64,000 nt of DNA from JBCBKP01 sp038521625 (GTDB taxonomy: Bacteria > Planctomycetota > Phycisphaerae > Phycisphaerales > UBA1924): NCBI GenBank assembly GCA_038521625.1, contig JBCBKP010000016.1, positions 10,152-74,151 of the forward strand, written 5' to 3'. Under the pieces are notes generated by a model. It was not told where the DNA came from, did not search any database, and was given only the letters and a program-made list of their open reading frames with translations. The position numbers and the translations under genes are program-made. Numbering within the stretch: position 1 is the stretch's first letter; each line of letters begins with the position of its first letter. Below, in pieces: positions 1 through 8,947 of the stretch.

Positions 1-369
1 ATCGACGGCGTCGATCCGATGCTCGCCTCCGGACCCCTCCTCGACTGCCTCTCGCTCGTTCCGCCCGACGACGCCCCGGTGCAGTACCTGCGCGCGGGCG
101 AGGCCAACGGCATCGACGGGCTCTTCAACGCCGCGAATACGGGCCACTACGGGCCGTTCCAGCGCGGCGCGCCGGGGGCCTGCAACGGCGCGGACCTCGC
201 CCCGCCGTTCGGCGTCCTCTCCGCGAACGACGTCGCCGCGTTCGTACAGAGCTTTCTTGAGGCCGGCCCGGACGCCGACCTCGCGCCGCCCTACCAGCTC
301 GCCAGCGCACTCGACATCGAGACCTTCGTCTCCATGTATCAACGCGGCTGCAGCGCCGGCGAGAACTAA
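1..369 (+). CDS. Secreted protein with C-terminal GC-type dockerin repeats (5' partial)
   Basis: The frame is open from the first base, so the gene starts upstream of the window. The visible C-terminus holds two related segments. The first is CNGADLAPPFGVLSANDV followed by AAFVQSFL, and the second is PYQLASALDIETFVSMYQRGC. This Cys-bounded pair, with the helix signature ADxxPPFGVL...DVxxFV, is the GC-type dockerin module typical of Phycisphaerae exported proteins, and 31367..32701 in this window ends the same way. The module is thought to anchor or assemble exported proteins; that role is inferred from dockerin similarity and is not shown here. The N-terminal functional domain is outside the window, so the activity is unknown. 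Confidence 0.75.
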   Translation: MDGVDPMLASGPLLDCLSLVPPDDAPVQYLRAGEANGIDGLFNAANTGHYGPFQRGAPGACNGADLAPPFGVLSANDVAAFVQSFLEAGPDADLAPPYQLASALDIETFVSMYQRGCSAGEN

Positions 370-395
370 GCCCCCCGGGCGCGTGCGCCGAGCGT

Positions 396-953
396 TCAGT
401 CGGCGTCGTACTCCGCCGGGATCGGAGTGCGCGGTGTCTCCTGGCACCAGGCGATCGAGATCACCTTCCAGGGCCGCTCCGTGTCCGAGAGATCTCGGCC
501 CAGCTGGATACTGTTGATCCCGCGCATGAACACCTCGCCGTCCTCCGTCCGCTTCGCCGCGTACGTGCTGAAGGAGTGCGCGAGCGTGCCGTAGATCTCG
601 ACCTCCGACGCGATCTCCAGCTCGAAGAATCCGTCGCGCTCGAGGATCGGGCCCGACCGCTCGATGTAGTCCTCCACGTTCAGGCGCAGGGGCAGCGCCC
701 GCCGCGAACCTTCGGGCGGGACCACCGACATGATCGCGTCGTCGTGGAACAGCGAACGCATCCGGTCCCAGTCGCGGGCCTCGCCCGCCGGGCCCGAGAT
801 CACGTCGTAGAGGGCGTCGATCGTGTCCTGCACGCCGGCCCGCTCGGCGCGGGCGCCGGCGTGCTCCGCCGCGGCGAATCCGAGGCCGGTGGCGATCAGC
901 GCGGCGCCGGCGAGACCGGCTGCGAGCGTGGCGGGACGTCTGGCGAATGGCAT
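396..953 (-). CDS. Secreted SnoaL/NTF2-like protein
   Basis: 185 residues. Residues 1-28 form a signal peptide or anchor (two Arg, then an Ala/Leu/Gly core ending AAAEHAGA). The rest fits an NTF2-like/SnoaL alpha-beta cone: an N-terminal helix with DTIDALYDVISG, then RDWDRMRSLFHDDAIMSVVPP (residues about 60-80), the usual 'number of events, then date-stamp' pattern of SnoaL_3 proteins, then beta strands including FMRGINSIQLGR and WKVISIAWCQE. A strong ribosome binding site (AAGGAG) precedes the ATG. Members include isomerases, hydrolases and non-catalytic binding proteins. No catalytic Asp/His set is obvious, so the substrate is unknown. It ends 26 bp from the preceding convergent gene. Confidence 0.7.
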   Translation of the reverse strand: MPFARRPATLAAGLAGAALIATGLGFAAAEHAGARAERAGVQDTIDALYDVISGPAGEARDWDRMRSLFHDDAIMSVVPPEGSRRALPLRLNVEDYIERSGPILERDGFFELEIASEVEIYGTLAHSFSTYAAKRTEDGEVFMRGINSIQLGRDLSDTERPWKVISIAWCQETPRTPIPAEYDAD

Positions 954-1041
954 GGTGATCTCCTTGGGTGCGACCGCGCCGTGGATGCGCCGGGGCGGCC
1001 GTCCCGTCGCGGGCGACCCTCGGGAGGGCGTGGGAGCCGGC

Positions 1042-2550
1042 TCAGCGCCGTTTCTTCCGCTTCTTGACGCCGCGGGGCTTGGACTTGGTCGACCCTCTCG
1101 CGCCCAGGCCGGGCATGCCCATGCCGCCGGGCATCCCGCCCGACATGGCCCTGGTCGCCGCCATCCGCCCGCCGGCCGACATCCCCGCCATCTGCTTGGT
1201 CAGCTTGTTGACGGCGTCGAACTGCTTGACGAGCTGGCCGACGTCCTTGGCCTCGCTGCCGCTGCCGCCGGCGATGCGGCGCCGGCGCGACGGGTTGATG
1301 GTGCCGGGCTTCTTGCGTTCCTCGGGCGTCATCGACTGGATCATCGCCTCGACGCGGGTCATCTGGCTCTCGTCGACGTCGGCGTCCTTGAGGGCCTGCC
1401 CGACGCCCGGCAGCATGCCGAGCAGCTGCTTCATCGGGCCCATCCGTCGCATCATCCGGAGCTGCTTGAGGAAGTCGTCCATCCCGAGCTCGCCCCGGGC
1501 CATCTTCTCCTGCAGCTTCTCCGCCTCCTCCTCGCTGACCTGCTCCTGGGCCCGCTCGACGAGGCTGACGACGTCGCCCATGCCGAGGATCCGCCCGGCC
1601 ATCCGCTGGGGGTGGAACGGCTCGATCGCGTCGGCCTTCTCGCCCGTGCCGATGTACCGGATCGGCGCGCCGGTGACGGCCTTGACCGACAGCGCCGCGC
1701 CGCCGCGGGTGTCGCTGTCGAACTTGGTCAGGATCACGCCGTCGACGCTGAGCCGCTCGTGGAACGCCTTCGCCGAGTTGACCGCGTCCTGGCCGGTCAT
1801 GGCGTCCACGACGAGAAAGATGTGGTGCGGCTGGAGCGACATGTTGACGAGGTTCAGCTCGCCCATCAGCTCGTCGTTGACGTGCAGCCGCCCCGCGGTG
1901 TCGAGGATGAGCACGTCGACGCCCTTGTCGCGTGCGGCCTTGAGCGCCCGCTCGCAGACGCCGACCGCGACGTTCACGGCCTTGCCGTACTCCGCCGACT
2001 TGTCCGGCTCGCCGTAGAAGTGGATCTGCGCCGGCCCGCCGACGGTCTCGTCGGCCGTCTGCGCGACGATCTCGAGCTGCTCGACCGCGGCGGGGCGCTG
2101 CAGGTCGGCGGCGCAGAGCATGACGCTCCGCCCTCGCTTCTTGAGGTATCCGGCGAGCTTGCCGCAGGTCGTCGTCTTGCCGCTGCCCTGAAGGCCGCAC
2201 ATCATCACGACGGTCGGGCCCGGGCTGACCCGCATGATGCCCGAGTCGCCGGTCGATGGCGCTTCGTTCGGGTCGGCGTCCGGATCGCCGCCGAGCAGCG
2301 CGACGAGCCTGCGGTGGACGACGCCGATCATCTCCTGGCCCGGCTTGAGGCTCTTCGTGACCTCGCGCCCGATGGCCTCATCCACGACCTCGTCGCAGAA
2401 CCGCTGGACGACGTCGTAGTGGACGTCCGCCTCGAGCAGCGCGGTCCGCACCTCGTCCATCGCCTCGCGGACGTTCGATTCGGAGATCGTGCCCTTGCCG
2501 CTGAGCTTCTTGAAGGCCCCGTTCAGGCTGTCTGTGATGCGGTCGAACAT
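1042..2550 (-). CDS. ffh: Signal recognition particle protein Ffh
   Basis: SRP54-type GTPase that binds 4.5S RNA and signal sequences and delivers ribosome-nascent chains to FtsY. I start at MFDRITDSL, the conserved family N-terminus, giving 502 residues; 22 further in-frame residues upstream, including an ATG at 2565, look non-native. The order is N domain (about 1-90), then G domain with P-loop GLQGSGKTT (119-127), DTAGR and TKFD motifs, then the Met-rich M domain. The tail (MPGGMGMPGLGARG...KKRKKRR) is Met/Gly-rich and then very basic, as expected for RNA and signal-peptide binding. No rpsP, rimM or trmD follows, unlike the common ffh neighbourhood. Confidence 0.96.
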   Translation of the reverse strand: MFDRITDSLNGAFKKLSGKGTISESNVREAMDEVRTALLEADVHYDVVQRFCDEVVDEAIGREVTKSLKPGQEMIGVVHRRLVALLGGDPDADPNEAPSTGDSGIMRVSPGPTVVMMCGLQGSGKTTTCGKLAGYLKKRGRSVMLCAADLQRPAAVEQLEIVAQTADETVGGPAQIHFYGEPDKSAEYGKAVNVAVGVCERALKAARDKGVDVLILDTAGRLHVNDELMGELNLVNMSLQPHHIFLVVDAMTGQDAVNSAKAFHERLSVDGVILTKFDSDTRGGAALSVKAVTGAPIRYIGTGEKADAIEPFHPQRMAGRILGMGDVVSLVERAQEQVSEEEAEKLQEKMARGELGMDDFLKQLRMMRRMGPMKQLLGMLPGVGQALKDADVDESQMTRVEAMIQSMTPEERKKPGTINPSRRRRIAGGSGSEAKDVGQLVKQFDAVNKLTKQMAGMSAGGRMAATRAMSGGMPGGMGMPGLGARGSTKSKPRGVKKRKKRR

Positions 2551-2629
2551 GTGGACCCGCAGCATAGGTCGGATCCCGCCACGCTCGGAATCGGCGGCCC
2601 CCGCGCTGGCGGGCACCGCCGGGGATCGA

Positions 2630-2998
2630 TCAGGCCGGCACCGCCGACGGCTCGGGCTTCGAGAGCGCGATCACGGTGGCGACCGCCGCGCCGTTGGCCC
2701 AGTAGTACCAGGCGTCGATCCCCTCGAACCCCAGCGCGAAGGGGGCCGCGAGGAACGTGACGCCGACGAGCGCGTCCACGCCGACGTGGAGCTTGTAGGG
2801 CAGCACGCGGATCAGGCCGGTCTTGTGGTCGGTCAGGATCGTGAGCAGCAGGGCGGCGACGCCCGTGCCGACGCTGAGCCACAGGGCGATCGGGCTCGAT
2901 TCCCCCAGCCCGAGCAGGAACGGGGCCGCCATCAGCACGGCGGCGACGGGGTAATCGAGGTACGAGTGCAGCGTCTTGGTGACGAATCGCGGGTCCAT
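2630..2998 (-). CDS. Small SPW-repeat-like membrane protein
   Basis: 122 residues with about four hydrophobic segments (near 16-31, 37-55, 71-89 and 96-112). Small-residue and aromatic motifs such as SYLDYPVAAVLMAAPFLLG and WYYWANGAAVATVIAL resemble the SPW repeat family of small integral membrane proteins, in which a Trp-Asn-Gly segment recurs. The two halves look internally duplicated (AAPFLLGL against AAPFALGF). It has a plausible ribosome binding site (CGGAGAA) before the ATG. Function is unknown. It is followed by ffh on the same strand but the 79-bp gap gives no strong sign of coupling. Confidence 0.6.
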   Translation of the reverse strand: MDPRFVTKTLHSYLDYPVAAVLMAAPFLLGLGESSPIALWLSVGTGVAALLLTILTDHKTGLIRVLPYKLHVGVDALVGVTFLAAPFALGFEGIDAWYYWANGAAVATVIALSKPEPSAVPA

Positions 2999-3362
2999 GG
3001 AAGTTCTCCGGTGAGTCGGTCTGTGCTTCGGGCCGGCCGCGAGACCGCCGCGCCGCGCGAACGCTCGCGCGTATCGCAGCGGTCACGGCCGCGACCGTGC
3101 TTCGGTGGATGTGAGGGGGGGGAGGGCGAGTTCGCGGGGCGCGCAGTGCCCGCGCGACGTCCGGCGCCGACTCAGTAGAGCGAGAGACCCGTGCCGTCCA
3201 GAGCGGCCTGCATCGCGTCGCGGCGATCTCGACGATCGCGGCGGAGGGCGGGCTGGCGGGCGTCCGGCGGCATGCCCGTCGAACCGCCGCGGATCGCGGG
3301 GTATTCCGCCGCGCCGCGTCGGATCCGGCGTACGCTGGAAGAGGAAACGCACGGAGACGACG
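2999..3362. promoter_or_regulatory. Divergent intergenic region
   Basis: This stretch separates two divergently transcribed genes and must hold both promoters. I see no conserved operator, hairpin or supported small gene. Open frames here (for example 3083..3352 on the minus strand) are Arg/Pro-rich, typical of non-coding high-GC DNA. Confidence 0.4.
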
Positions 3363-4502
3363 ATGCGCGAACCGCGGTTCCGGCCCAGCGAGATCCTGAG
3401 CCTCCTCGACCATCACCCGACGCACAACCTGGGCGAGTCGACCAGCTTCGACCTGACCTACGCCGATCTGCTCGACGACGCCACGCTCGCCCGCCTCCGA
3501 GAGACGCCGGTCGCGTACGGCTCGAGCCTCGGGCTCCCCGAGCTCCGCCAGCGGATCGGCCGAAACCTCGGGATCGAGCCGGACCGCCTGATCCTGCTGA
3601 GCGGCGCGGGCCTCGGCCTGTTCCTCGCGGGTCTCGAGCTCGTCCGCCCGGGCGACGAGGCCCTCGTCTGCACGCCCTGCTTCCCGCCGTCTCTCGAGGG
3701 CCTGCGCGCCGGCGGCGGCGAGGTCCGGACCCGCTCGCTCCGCTTCGACGAGGGCTACGCGGTCGACGTCGGGCGCCTGCTCGCCGATGTCACCGACCGC
3801 ACGACGCTCGTCAGCCTGGCCTCGCCCCAGAACCCCTCGGGCGTCTCGGTCCCGCGCGCGTCGGTCACCGACCTCGCCGAGGGGCTCGCGAAGCGGAATC
3901 CCCGCGCGTTCCTGATTGTGGACGAGACGTACCGCGAGGCGGCCATCGAGCGCGAGATCGAGCCGAGCGTCGCCGGGCTCGCGCCGAACATCATCACTGC
4001 CGCCTCGCTATCCAAGGCCCACGGGGCGCCCGGTCTTCGCGTGGGATGGGCGACGACGCACTCGCGCGAGCTGCTCGCCCGGCTGAAGCAGGGCAAGCTC
4101 AATACCGCGAACACACTCCCGATCGCCGACGAGATCATGGCGCTGGCCGTGCTCGACCGATCGGACAAGATCCTCGGAGAGCGCCGGGCGTTGCTGCTCG
4201 ACAACCTCGAGCGGCTCGCCATCTTCGCCGAAGAGCACGCCGGCCTGATCGACTGGATCCGACCGGACGCGGGGGCGCTCAGCTGCGCGCGCCTCACGGA
4301 GCGGGCGTTCGACGACGGCGCGGTCACGAGGTTCCATCGCTGCCAGTCCGAGCACGACCTGATGGTCGCCGACGGGCGCTGGTTCCACGAGACCGCCCGG
4401 GTGATCCGCATCGGCTTCGGCATGCAGCGCGGGGCCGAGTTCGACGAGGCGCTCGGCGCGCTCGCCGCGGCCCTGCACGACGCGGCCTCCGCGGTCGCTT
4501 AG
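3363..4502 (+). CDS. Class I/II PLP-dependent aminotransferase
   Basis: 379 residues, fold-type I. The internal-aldimine lysine is Lys218 in SLSKAHGAPGLRVGW. Other family marks are SPQNPSG (the NPSG loop), the PLP-binding Asp in FLIVDETYREA and the C-terminal Arg in RVIRIGFGM. The start is the ATG preceded by GGAAACGCACGGAGAC; longer upstream reading is Arg-rich non-coding sequence. Capreomycidine-synthase-like and MalY-like aminotransferases are the nearest types I recognise by feel, but the substrate cannot be read from the sequence. Its stop codon overlaps the convergent polX stop by 4 nt. Confidence 0.88.
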   Translation: MREPRFRPSEILSLLDHHPTHNLGESTSFDLTYADLLDDATLARLRETPVAYGSSLGLPELRQRIGRNLGIEPDRLILLSGAGLGLFLAGLELVRPGDEALVCTPCFPPSLEGLRAGGGEVRTRSLRFDEGYAVDVGRLLADVTDRTTLVSLASPQNPSGVSVPRASVTDLAEGLAKRNPRAFLIVDETYREAAIEREIEPSVAGLAPNIITAASLSKAHGAPGLRVGWATTHSRELLARLKQGKLNTANTLPIADEIMALAVLDRSDKILGERRALLLDNLERLAIFAEEHAGLIDWIRPDAGALSCARLTERAFDDGAVTRFHRCQSEHDLMVADGRWFHETARVIRIGFGMQRGAEFDEALGALAAALHDAASAVA

Positions 4503-6295
4503 CGCTTGGATCGCAGCCAGGCGTGCAGCTCGGCCTCGGGCCAGCAGTTGATGCACCGTTCGCTCGTCAGCCCGCCCCGGCGCGCGGTCAGCACGCCGTA
4601 GCGGAGGTTGTCGAAGTCCTCGGGCGCGTGGACGTCGCAGTCGATGGCAATCAGGGCGCCCGCCTCGACCGCCGCCGCGACGTGCGTGTCCCGCAGGTCC
4701 AGCCGGAGCCAGTGCGCGTTGACCTCGAGCGCGGTGTCGTGCTCGACCGCCGCCGCGATGATCTCGTCCATCGCCGGCTCGAGCCCGCCGCGCCGCGAGA
4801 TGATCCGCCCGGTCGGATGCCCGATGATGTGCACCATGGGGTGCTCGATCGCCCGCAGCAGACGCCGAGTGGCCGTCTTCGTGTCTTGGGTCAGCGCGGC
4901 GTGCGGGCTCGCGACGACCACGTCGAGTTCCGCCAGCACCTCGTCGGTGTAGTCGAGGTCGCCGTCCTTCAGGATGTCAACCTCTGACCCGGCCAGCACG
5001 GAGATCCCATCGATCTCCAGGGCCTCGATCGCCGCCCGCTGCTCGCGCAGCCGCTCGACGCTCAGCCCGTTCGCCTGCACGGAGCTCCGGCTGTGGTCGG
5101 TGACCGCGAGCGTGTGGAACCCGCGGTCTCTCGCCCGGCTGGCGAGCTCGTCCAGCTCCATCCGACCGTCGCTCGCCGTCGTGTGGGCGTGCAGCTCGGC
5201 GCGGACGTCATCCAGCTCGATCAGCCGTGGCGTCTCGCCGAGCTCGAGCTCGCCGCGGTCCTCGCGAAGCTCGGGCGGCACCCAGGCGAGCTCCAGCGCC
5301 CGGTAGATCGACTCCTCGCTCGCGCCGGCGACCGGCGTGGCGCCGCGGCTCTGCGGCGGCTCGCCCGACCTCCGCTCCGCCTCGGACTCCTCGAACAGCC
5401 CGTACTCGTTCAGCGTCATGCCCCGAGCGATGGCTCGCTCCCGCATCTTCACGTTGTGCGCCTTGCTGCCGGTGAAGTACATCAGCGCTGCGCCCCAGGA
5501 CGCATCCTCGACCGTCCGGAGGTCGACCTGCACGCTCGCGTCCTCTTCGAGGATCCCGCGCCAACGCCCGGCGTCGGTCGGGATCGTCACGCGCACGCTC
5601 GTCTTCCGATCGCCCGAGCCGATCACCTGCAGCACGCCCGGCGCCTCGCGCAGCGCCGCGTGGGCCGCGGCCGGCTCGTCCGTCGCCGCCAGGATGTCGA
5701 TGTCGCCGATCGTCTCACGCCCGCGGCGCAGCGAACCGGCAAAGGCGGCGCGCGTGACCGATCCCACGCCCTCGACGAGCCCGACCAGCCGCTCGGCGAT
5801 CGGCATCGCCAGCCCGAGGTGCAGCCGCCCGCCCGCCCTCTCGGCGAACCGCAGGCTCTCGCGGATCTTCTCGACCGACTTCTTGCCCATGCCCTTGAGC
5901 GACGCGATCGCCTCGCCGTCGAGCTCTCTCTTCAGCGATTCAAGGTCGGTCACGCCGAGCTGCTCCCAGAGGAGCTTCAGAGTCTTGGGCCCCAGGCCGG
6001 AGATTCCCAGGAGCGGCGGGAGCCCCTCGGGCACGCTCGACTCGAGCTCGTCGAGCTCGCGGATGGTGCCGGTCTCGGCGAACTCGCCGATCTTCTCGGC
6101 GGTGCTCTTGCCTACGCCGTCCAGTTCCGCCAGCTTCGCCGCGTCGCCCGCGATCGCCCCGAGATCGGTCGCGTGGTCGCCGATCACGCGCGCCGCCTTC
6201 GAGTACGCGTTGACCCGGAAGCGGCTCTCGCCGAGCAACTCGAGGATGCTTGCGGCGCGTTCGAACCGCGCGGCGACTTCGGCGTTGAATCCCAT
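4499..6295 (-). CDS. polX: DNA polymerase/3'-5' exonuclease PolX with PHP domain
   Basis: 598 residues, typical of bacterial PolX. The N-terminal 8-kDa-like domain with helix-hairpin-helix motifs (GVGKSTAEKIGEF near 61-73, GISGLGPKTL near 97-106) binds gapped DNA. The Pol-beta palm has the metal aspartates in GDIDIL (197-202) and QVDLRT (Asp258). The C-terminal PHP domain starts at ELHAHTTASDG (367-377), with further metal ligands in VTDHS, GSEVDI, ASPHA, GHPTGR and DCDVHAPED. PolX enzymes fill short gaps in base-excision repair, and the PHP domain supplies Mn-dependent 3'-5' exonuclease/phosphatase activity. All metal motifs appear intact. Confidence 0.95.
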   Translation of the reverse strand: MGFNAEVAARFERAASILELLGESRFRVNAYSKAARVIGDHATDLGAIAGDAAKLAELDGVGKSTAEKIGEFAETGTIRELDELESSVPEGLPPLLGISGLGPKTLKLLWEQLGVTDLESLKRELDGEAIASLKGMGKKSVEKIRESLRFAERAGGRLHLGLAMPIAERLVGLVEGVGSVTRAAFAGSLRRGRETIGDIDILAATDEPAAAHAALREAPGVLQVIGSGDRKTSVRVTIPTDAGRWRGILEEDASVQVDLRTVEDASWGAALMYFTGSKAHNVKMRERAIARGMTLNEYGLFEESEAERRSGEPPQSRGATPVAGASEESIYRALELAWVPPELREDRGELELGETPRLIELDDVRAELHAHTTASDGRMELDELASRARDRGFHTLAVTDHSRSSVQANGLSVERLREQRAAIEALEIDGISVLAGSEVDILKDGDLDYTDEVLAELDVVVASPHAALTQDTKTATRRLLRAIEHPMVHIIGHPTGRIISRRGGLEPAMDEIIAAAVEHDTALEVNAHWLRLDLRDTHVAAAVEAGALIAIDCDVHAPEDFDNLRYGVLTARRGGLTSERCINCWPEAELHAWLRSKR

Positions 6296-6331
6296 GCCGG
6301 AGCCTACGTGGCCGCTCGCTCGATCGCCTTC

Positions 6332-6709
6332 TCAGTCCGCGTCGGTCCCGTCGGGCTGACGATCCGGGACCATCGACTCGGCGTTCCGCTCAAGGCGACC
6401 GACCCGATCGATCATGGAATCGACGGACTCCGACATCGCTCTCAAGAGCTCGGTGGCGTTGGCGTTGCCGAGAACCTCGTCGCGAACCTCGGTCCGGCGC
6501 ATCGGACCGTGCCCGGTCAGGAGCCAGTCGGGGTTCAGGCCGAACGCGCCGCAAAGCCCCGCGAGAAAGTCCACGCTGGGCGTCTGGCCGGACATGTAGC
6601 GCCGAACCGTCTCAGGGTGCGTGCCCGTGAGCTGGCCGAGGCGTCGGTAGGTCGTCTGTTGCGTGGCCAGTCGCAGCCGGCCGTGGAGCGGTGAAGGTTC
6701 GGATGACAT
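6332..6709 (-). CDS. XRE-like helix-turn-helix protein
   Basis: 125 residues. Residues about 14-62 form a Cro/CI-type helix-turn-helix: TYRRLGQLTGTHPETVRRYM, then SGQTPSVDFLAGLCGAFGL, then NPDWLLTGHGPM. The last segment is the familiar end of XRE domains in phage-type repressors. The C-terminal half (LRAMSESVDSMIDRVGRLERN) is a short amphipathic helix likely used for dimerisation. A CATAC-N5-GTATG inverted repeat overlaps the start codon, which would suit autoregulation. No phage or restriction gene is adjacent, so the target regulon is unknown. Confidence 0.8.
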   Translation of the reverse strand: MSSEPSPLHGRLRLATQQTTYRRLGQLTGTHPETVRRYMSGQTPSVDFLAGLCGAFGLNPDWLLTGHGPMRRTEVRDEVLGNANATELLRAMSESVDSMIDRVGRLERNAESMVPDRQPDGTDAD

Positions 6710-6721
6710 ACCTGAAGTATG
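6707..6721. promoter_or_regulatory. Inverted repeat over the HTH gene start (possible operator)
   Basis: CATAC, five bases (CTGAA), then GTATG forms a perfect 5-bp inverted repeat whose left half contains the initiation codon of the minus-strand helix-turn-helix gene. The local sequence is AT-richer than its surroundings. An operator here would repress translation start or promoter clearance. Seen directly; the regulatory role is inference. Confidence 0.4.
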
Positions 6722-6820
6722 CCAGAGATATCACCGGGCGTTGCGAGAACTTGCAAACAATCGAATATCGGACGGATTCATGGGTGAAACTGAGTCGTCC
6801 CCACGCGGTTGCTCGGGCGG

Positions 6821-8929
6821 CTAGGCGATGTCGCCGAGCCCGAGCGACTCGCCGTATCGGCGGAGAAGCCGGCGTCGTACCAGCGCCTCCTCCGGGCCAC
6901 CCAGATCAGGCGATCTCTCGATCCACTCTTGCGCATCGCGGCGCGCGAGGCGGAGCAGCTCCAGATCGCGCGTCGGGTCCGCGACCCGGAACGGCGGCAG
7001 CCCCGACTGACGGGCGCCGAACAACTCGCCCATGCCGCGGAGCTCCAGGTCCTTCTCAGCGAGCTCGAAGCCGTCCGTCGAGTCACGCATCGCGCCCAGC
7101 CGCGCGGCGCCGTCCTCGGTCGTCGGCTCCCCGATCAGCACACAGACCGAGGCCCGGGCGCCGCGTCCGACGCGCCCTCTGAGCTGGTGAAGCTGGGCGA
7201 GGCCGAACCGCTCGGACTGCTCGATGACCATCACGCTCGCGTTCGGGACATCGACCCCGACTTCGATCACCGTCGTCGCCACCAGGCAGTCGATCAGGCC
7301 CGATCGGAACCGGCCCATGACGTGCTCGCGCGTCGAGCGCTTCAGCCGCCCGTGGATCGCGGCGACGCGCTTCCCGGAGAGCGCGCCGGACTCGAGCTCG
7401 CGGACGACGGCCCGGAGCGTCGCGTCCTCGTCCCCGCCGCTCTCGATCGCGGGCACGACGACGTACGCCTGCTCGCCCTCGTCCAGACGCTCCCTGACCC
7501 ATGTGTAGACCGTGTCTCGCTTGTCGCGTCCGACGACCTTCGTGCGGACGGGCGTGCGGCCCGGGGGCAGGCCGTCGATCGTCGAGACGTCCAGATCGCC
7601 CAGCAGCGTCATCGCGAGCGTCCGCGGGATGGGCGTCGCGGTCATCACGAACGTATGCGGCACCACGGGCTTGTCGCCGGCCGCGTCGCCCTTCGTGCGT
7701 AGCGCGGCGCGCTGCCGCACGCCGAATCGGTGCTGCTCGTCGATCACCGCGACGGCCAGCGAGTCGAACCGCACGCCCTCGGTCAGCAGCGCGTGCGTCC
7801 CGATCAGCACGTCGATCTCGCCGGACTCGAGCGCGGCGAGCACGCCGGCGCGCTCGCCCGCGGCGAGCGAGCCGGTCAGCAGTTCGACCCGCACCCTCGA
7901 GCCCTCGAGCATGCCCGAGATGGAGAGGAAGTGCTGTTCAGCGAGCAGTGAGGTCGGCGCCATCAGAACGCCCTGCTGTCCCACGGCGACAGCCGCGAGC
8001 AGGGCGTACAGCGCGACGACCGTCTTGCCGGAGCCCACGTCGCCCTGGATCAGCCGGTTCGCCGGGATCGGTCGCGCCAGGTCTCGCGCGATCTCGGCGA
8101 CGACCTTCTCTTGCGCGGAGGTCAGCTCGAACGGGAACCGCTCGCGGATCCGAGCGTCGAGCGTTCCGTCCACCTCGATCCGCGGGGCCGCCAGCGTCCG
8201 CTCGCGGTGGGCGCGTTTGAGCTGAACACCCAGCTGCAGCAGGAGCAGCTCGTCGTAGGCGAGACGCCGTCGTCCGGAGGCGATCTCTCCGTCGTCCCTC
8301 GGCTCGTGCACCATCAGGAACGCGTCGTGCAGCGCCGGCAGCTCCCTCTCGCGCCGCAGCTCGGGCGAGAGGTGGTCCTCGAGGCGGACGATCGCCGGGC
8401 GGAGCACGGACCGCACGCACGACTCGATCGAGCGCGAGTCGATCGCCTCGCTCGCGGGGTACACCGGCCGAAGCCGGGCCTCGCGCGATCCCGGCTCGCC
8501 GCCCCCGTCGTCGATCAGCTCCCATCGCGGGTTCGCGACCTGGAGGCCGCCCCCGCGTCGCCGGCTCTTGCCCTGGATCCTCAGGCGTGTCCCGGCCCCG
8601 ATCTTCCGGTGAAGGTACGGCTGGCTGAACCAGACAAGGTCGAGCCGGCCCGACCCGTCGTGGAGCACCGCCTCGAAGCGCTGCTTGCGCCCGAACCCCG
8701 CCACACGCGTCGCAGTCACCTCACCCCTCGCCGAGACCACGGCGTCGGCCGGCAGGTTCTCGATCGAACTCTCCGCTTCTTCGCGCTCGTAACGCATCGG
8801 GAGGTGCGCGATCAGCTCGCCGACGGTCGTCAGGCCGAGCGTCGCCAGCCGGTCGGCGTCCCGCGGCGCGATCGCGCGCACCGTCCCGAGCGGCGTGTTC
8901 ATCCGGATGTCGCCCGCCTCGACCGGCAT
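6821..8929 (-). CDS. recG: ATP-dependent DNA helicase RecG
   Basis: 702 residues, normal for RecG, the double-strand DNA translocase that remodels stalled replication forks and D-loops. The N-terminal wedge/OB domain (about 60-150, with QGKSRRRGGGLQVANPRWE) is followed by helicase domain 1 with Walker A GDVGSGKT (296-303) and the DEQH box (397-400, DEQHRFGVRQR), TATPIPRTLAM, and helicase domain 2 ending in the TRG-like region VIEVGVDVPNASVMVIE and QLRGRVGRG. All superfamily 2 motifs are intact. An alternative start is Met10. It lies 18 bp downstream of the DUF971 gene stop on the same strand. Confidence 0.96.
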   Translation of the reverse strand: MPVEAGDIRMNTPLGTVRAIAPRDADRLATLGLTTVGELIAHLPMRYEREEAESSIENLPADAVVSARGEVTATRVAGFGRKQRFEAVLHDGSGRLDLVWFSQPYLHRKIGAGTRLRIQGKSRRRGGGLQVANPRWELIDDGGGEPGSREARLRPVYPASEAIDSRSIESCVRSVLRPAIVRLEDHLSPELRRERELPALHDAFLMVHEPRDDGEIASGRRRLAYDELLLLQLGVQLKRAHRERTLAAPRIEVDGTLDARIRERFPFELTSAQEKVVAEIARDLARPIPANRLIQGDVGSGKTVVALYALLAAVAVGQQGVLMAPTSLLAEQHFLSISGMLEGSRVRVELLTGSLAAGERAGVLAALESGEIDVLIGTHALLTEGVRFDSLAVAVIDEQHRFGVRQRAALRTKGDAAGDKPVVPHTFVMTATPIPRTLAMTLLGDLDVSTIDGLPPGRTPVRTKVVGRDKRDTVYTWVRERLDEGEQAYVVVPAIESGGDEDATLRAVVRELESGALSGKRVAAIHGRLKRSTREHVMGRFRSGLIDCLVATTVIEVGVDVPNASVMVIEQSERFGLAQLHQLRGRVGRGARASVCVLIGEPTTEDGAARLGAMRDSTDGFELAEKDLELRGMGELFGARQSGLPPFRVADPTRDLELLRLARRDAQEWIERSPDLGGPEEALVRRRLLRRYGESLGLGDIA

Positions 8930-8947
8930 CCCGAGAAGATACGGCGC

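Noticed and set aside
3083..3352. Minus-strand frames in the 3.0-3.36 kb intergenic region
   Set aside because: Arg/Pro-rich and without motifs, as expected of random high-GC DNA.
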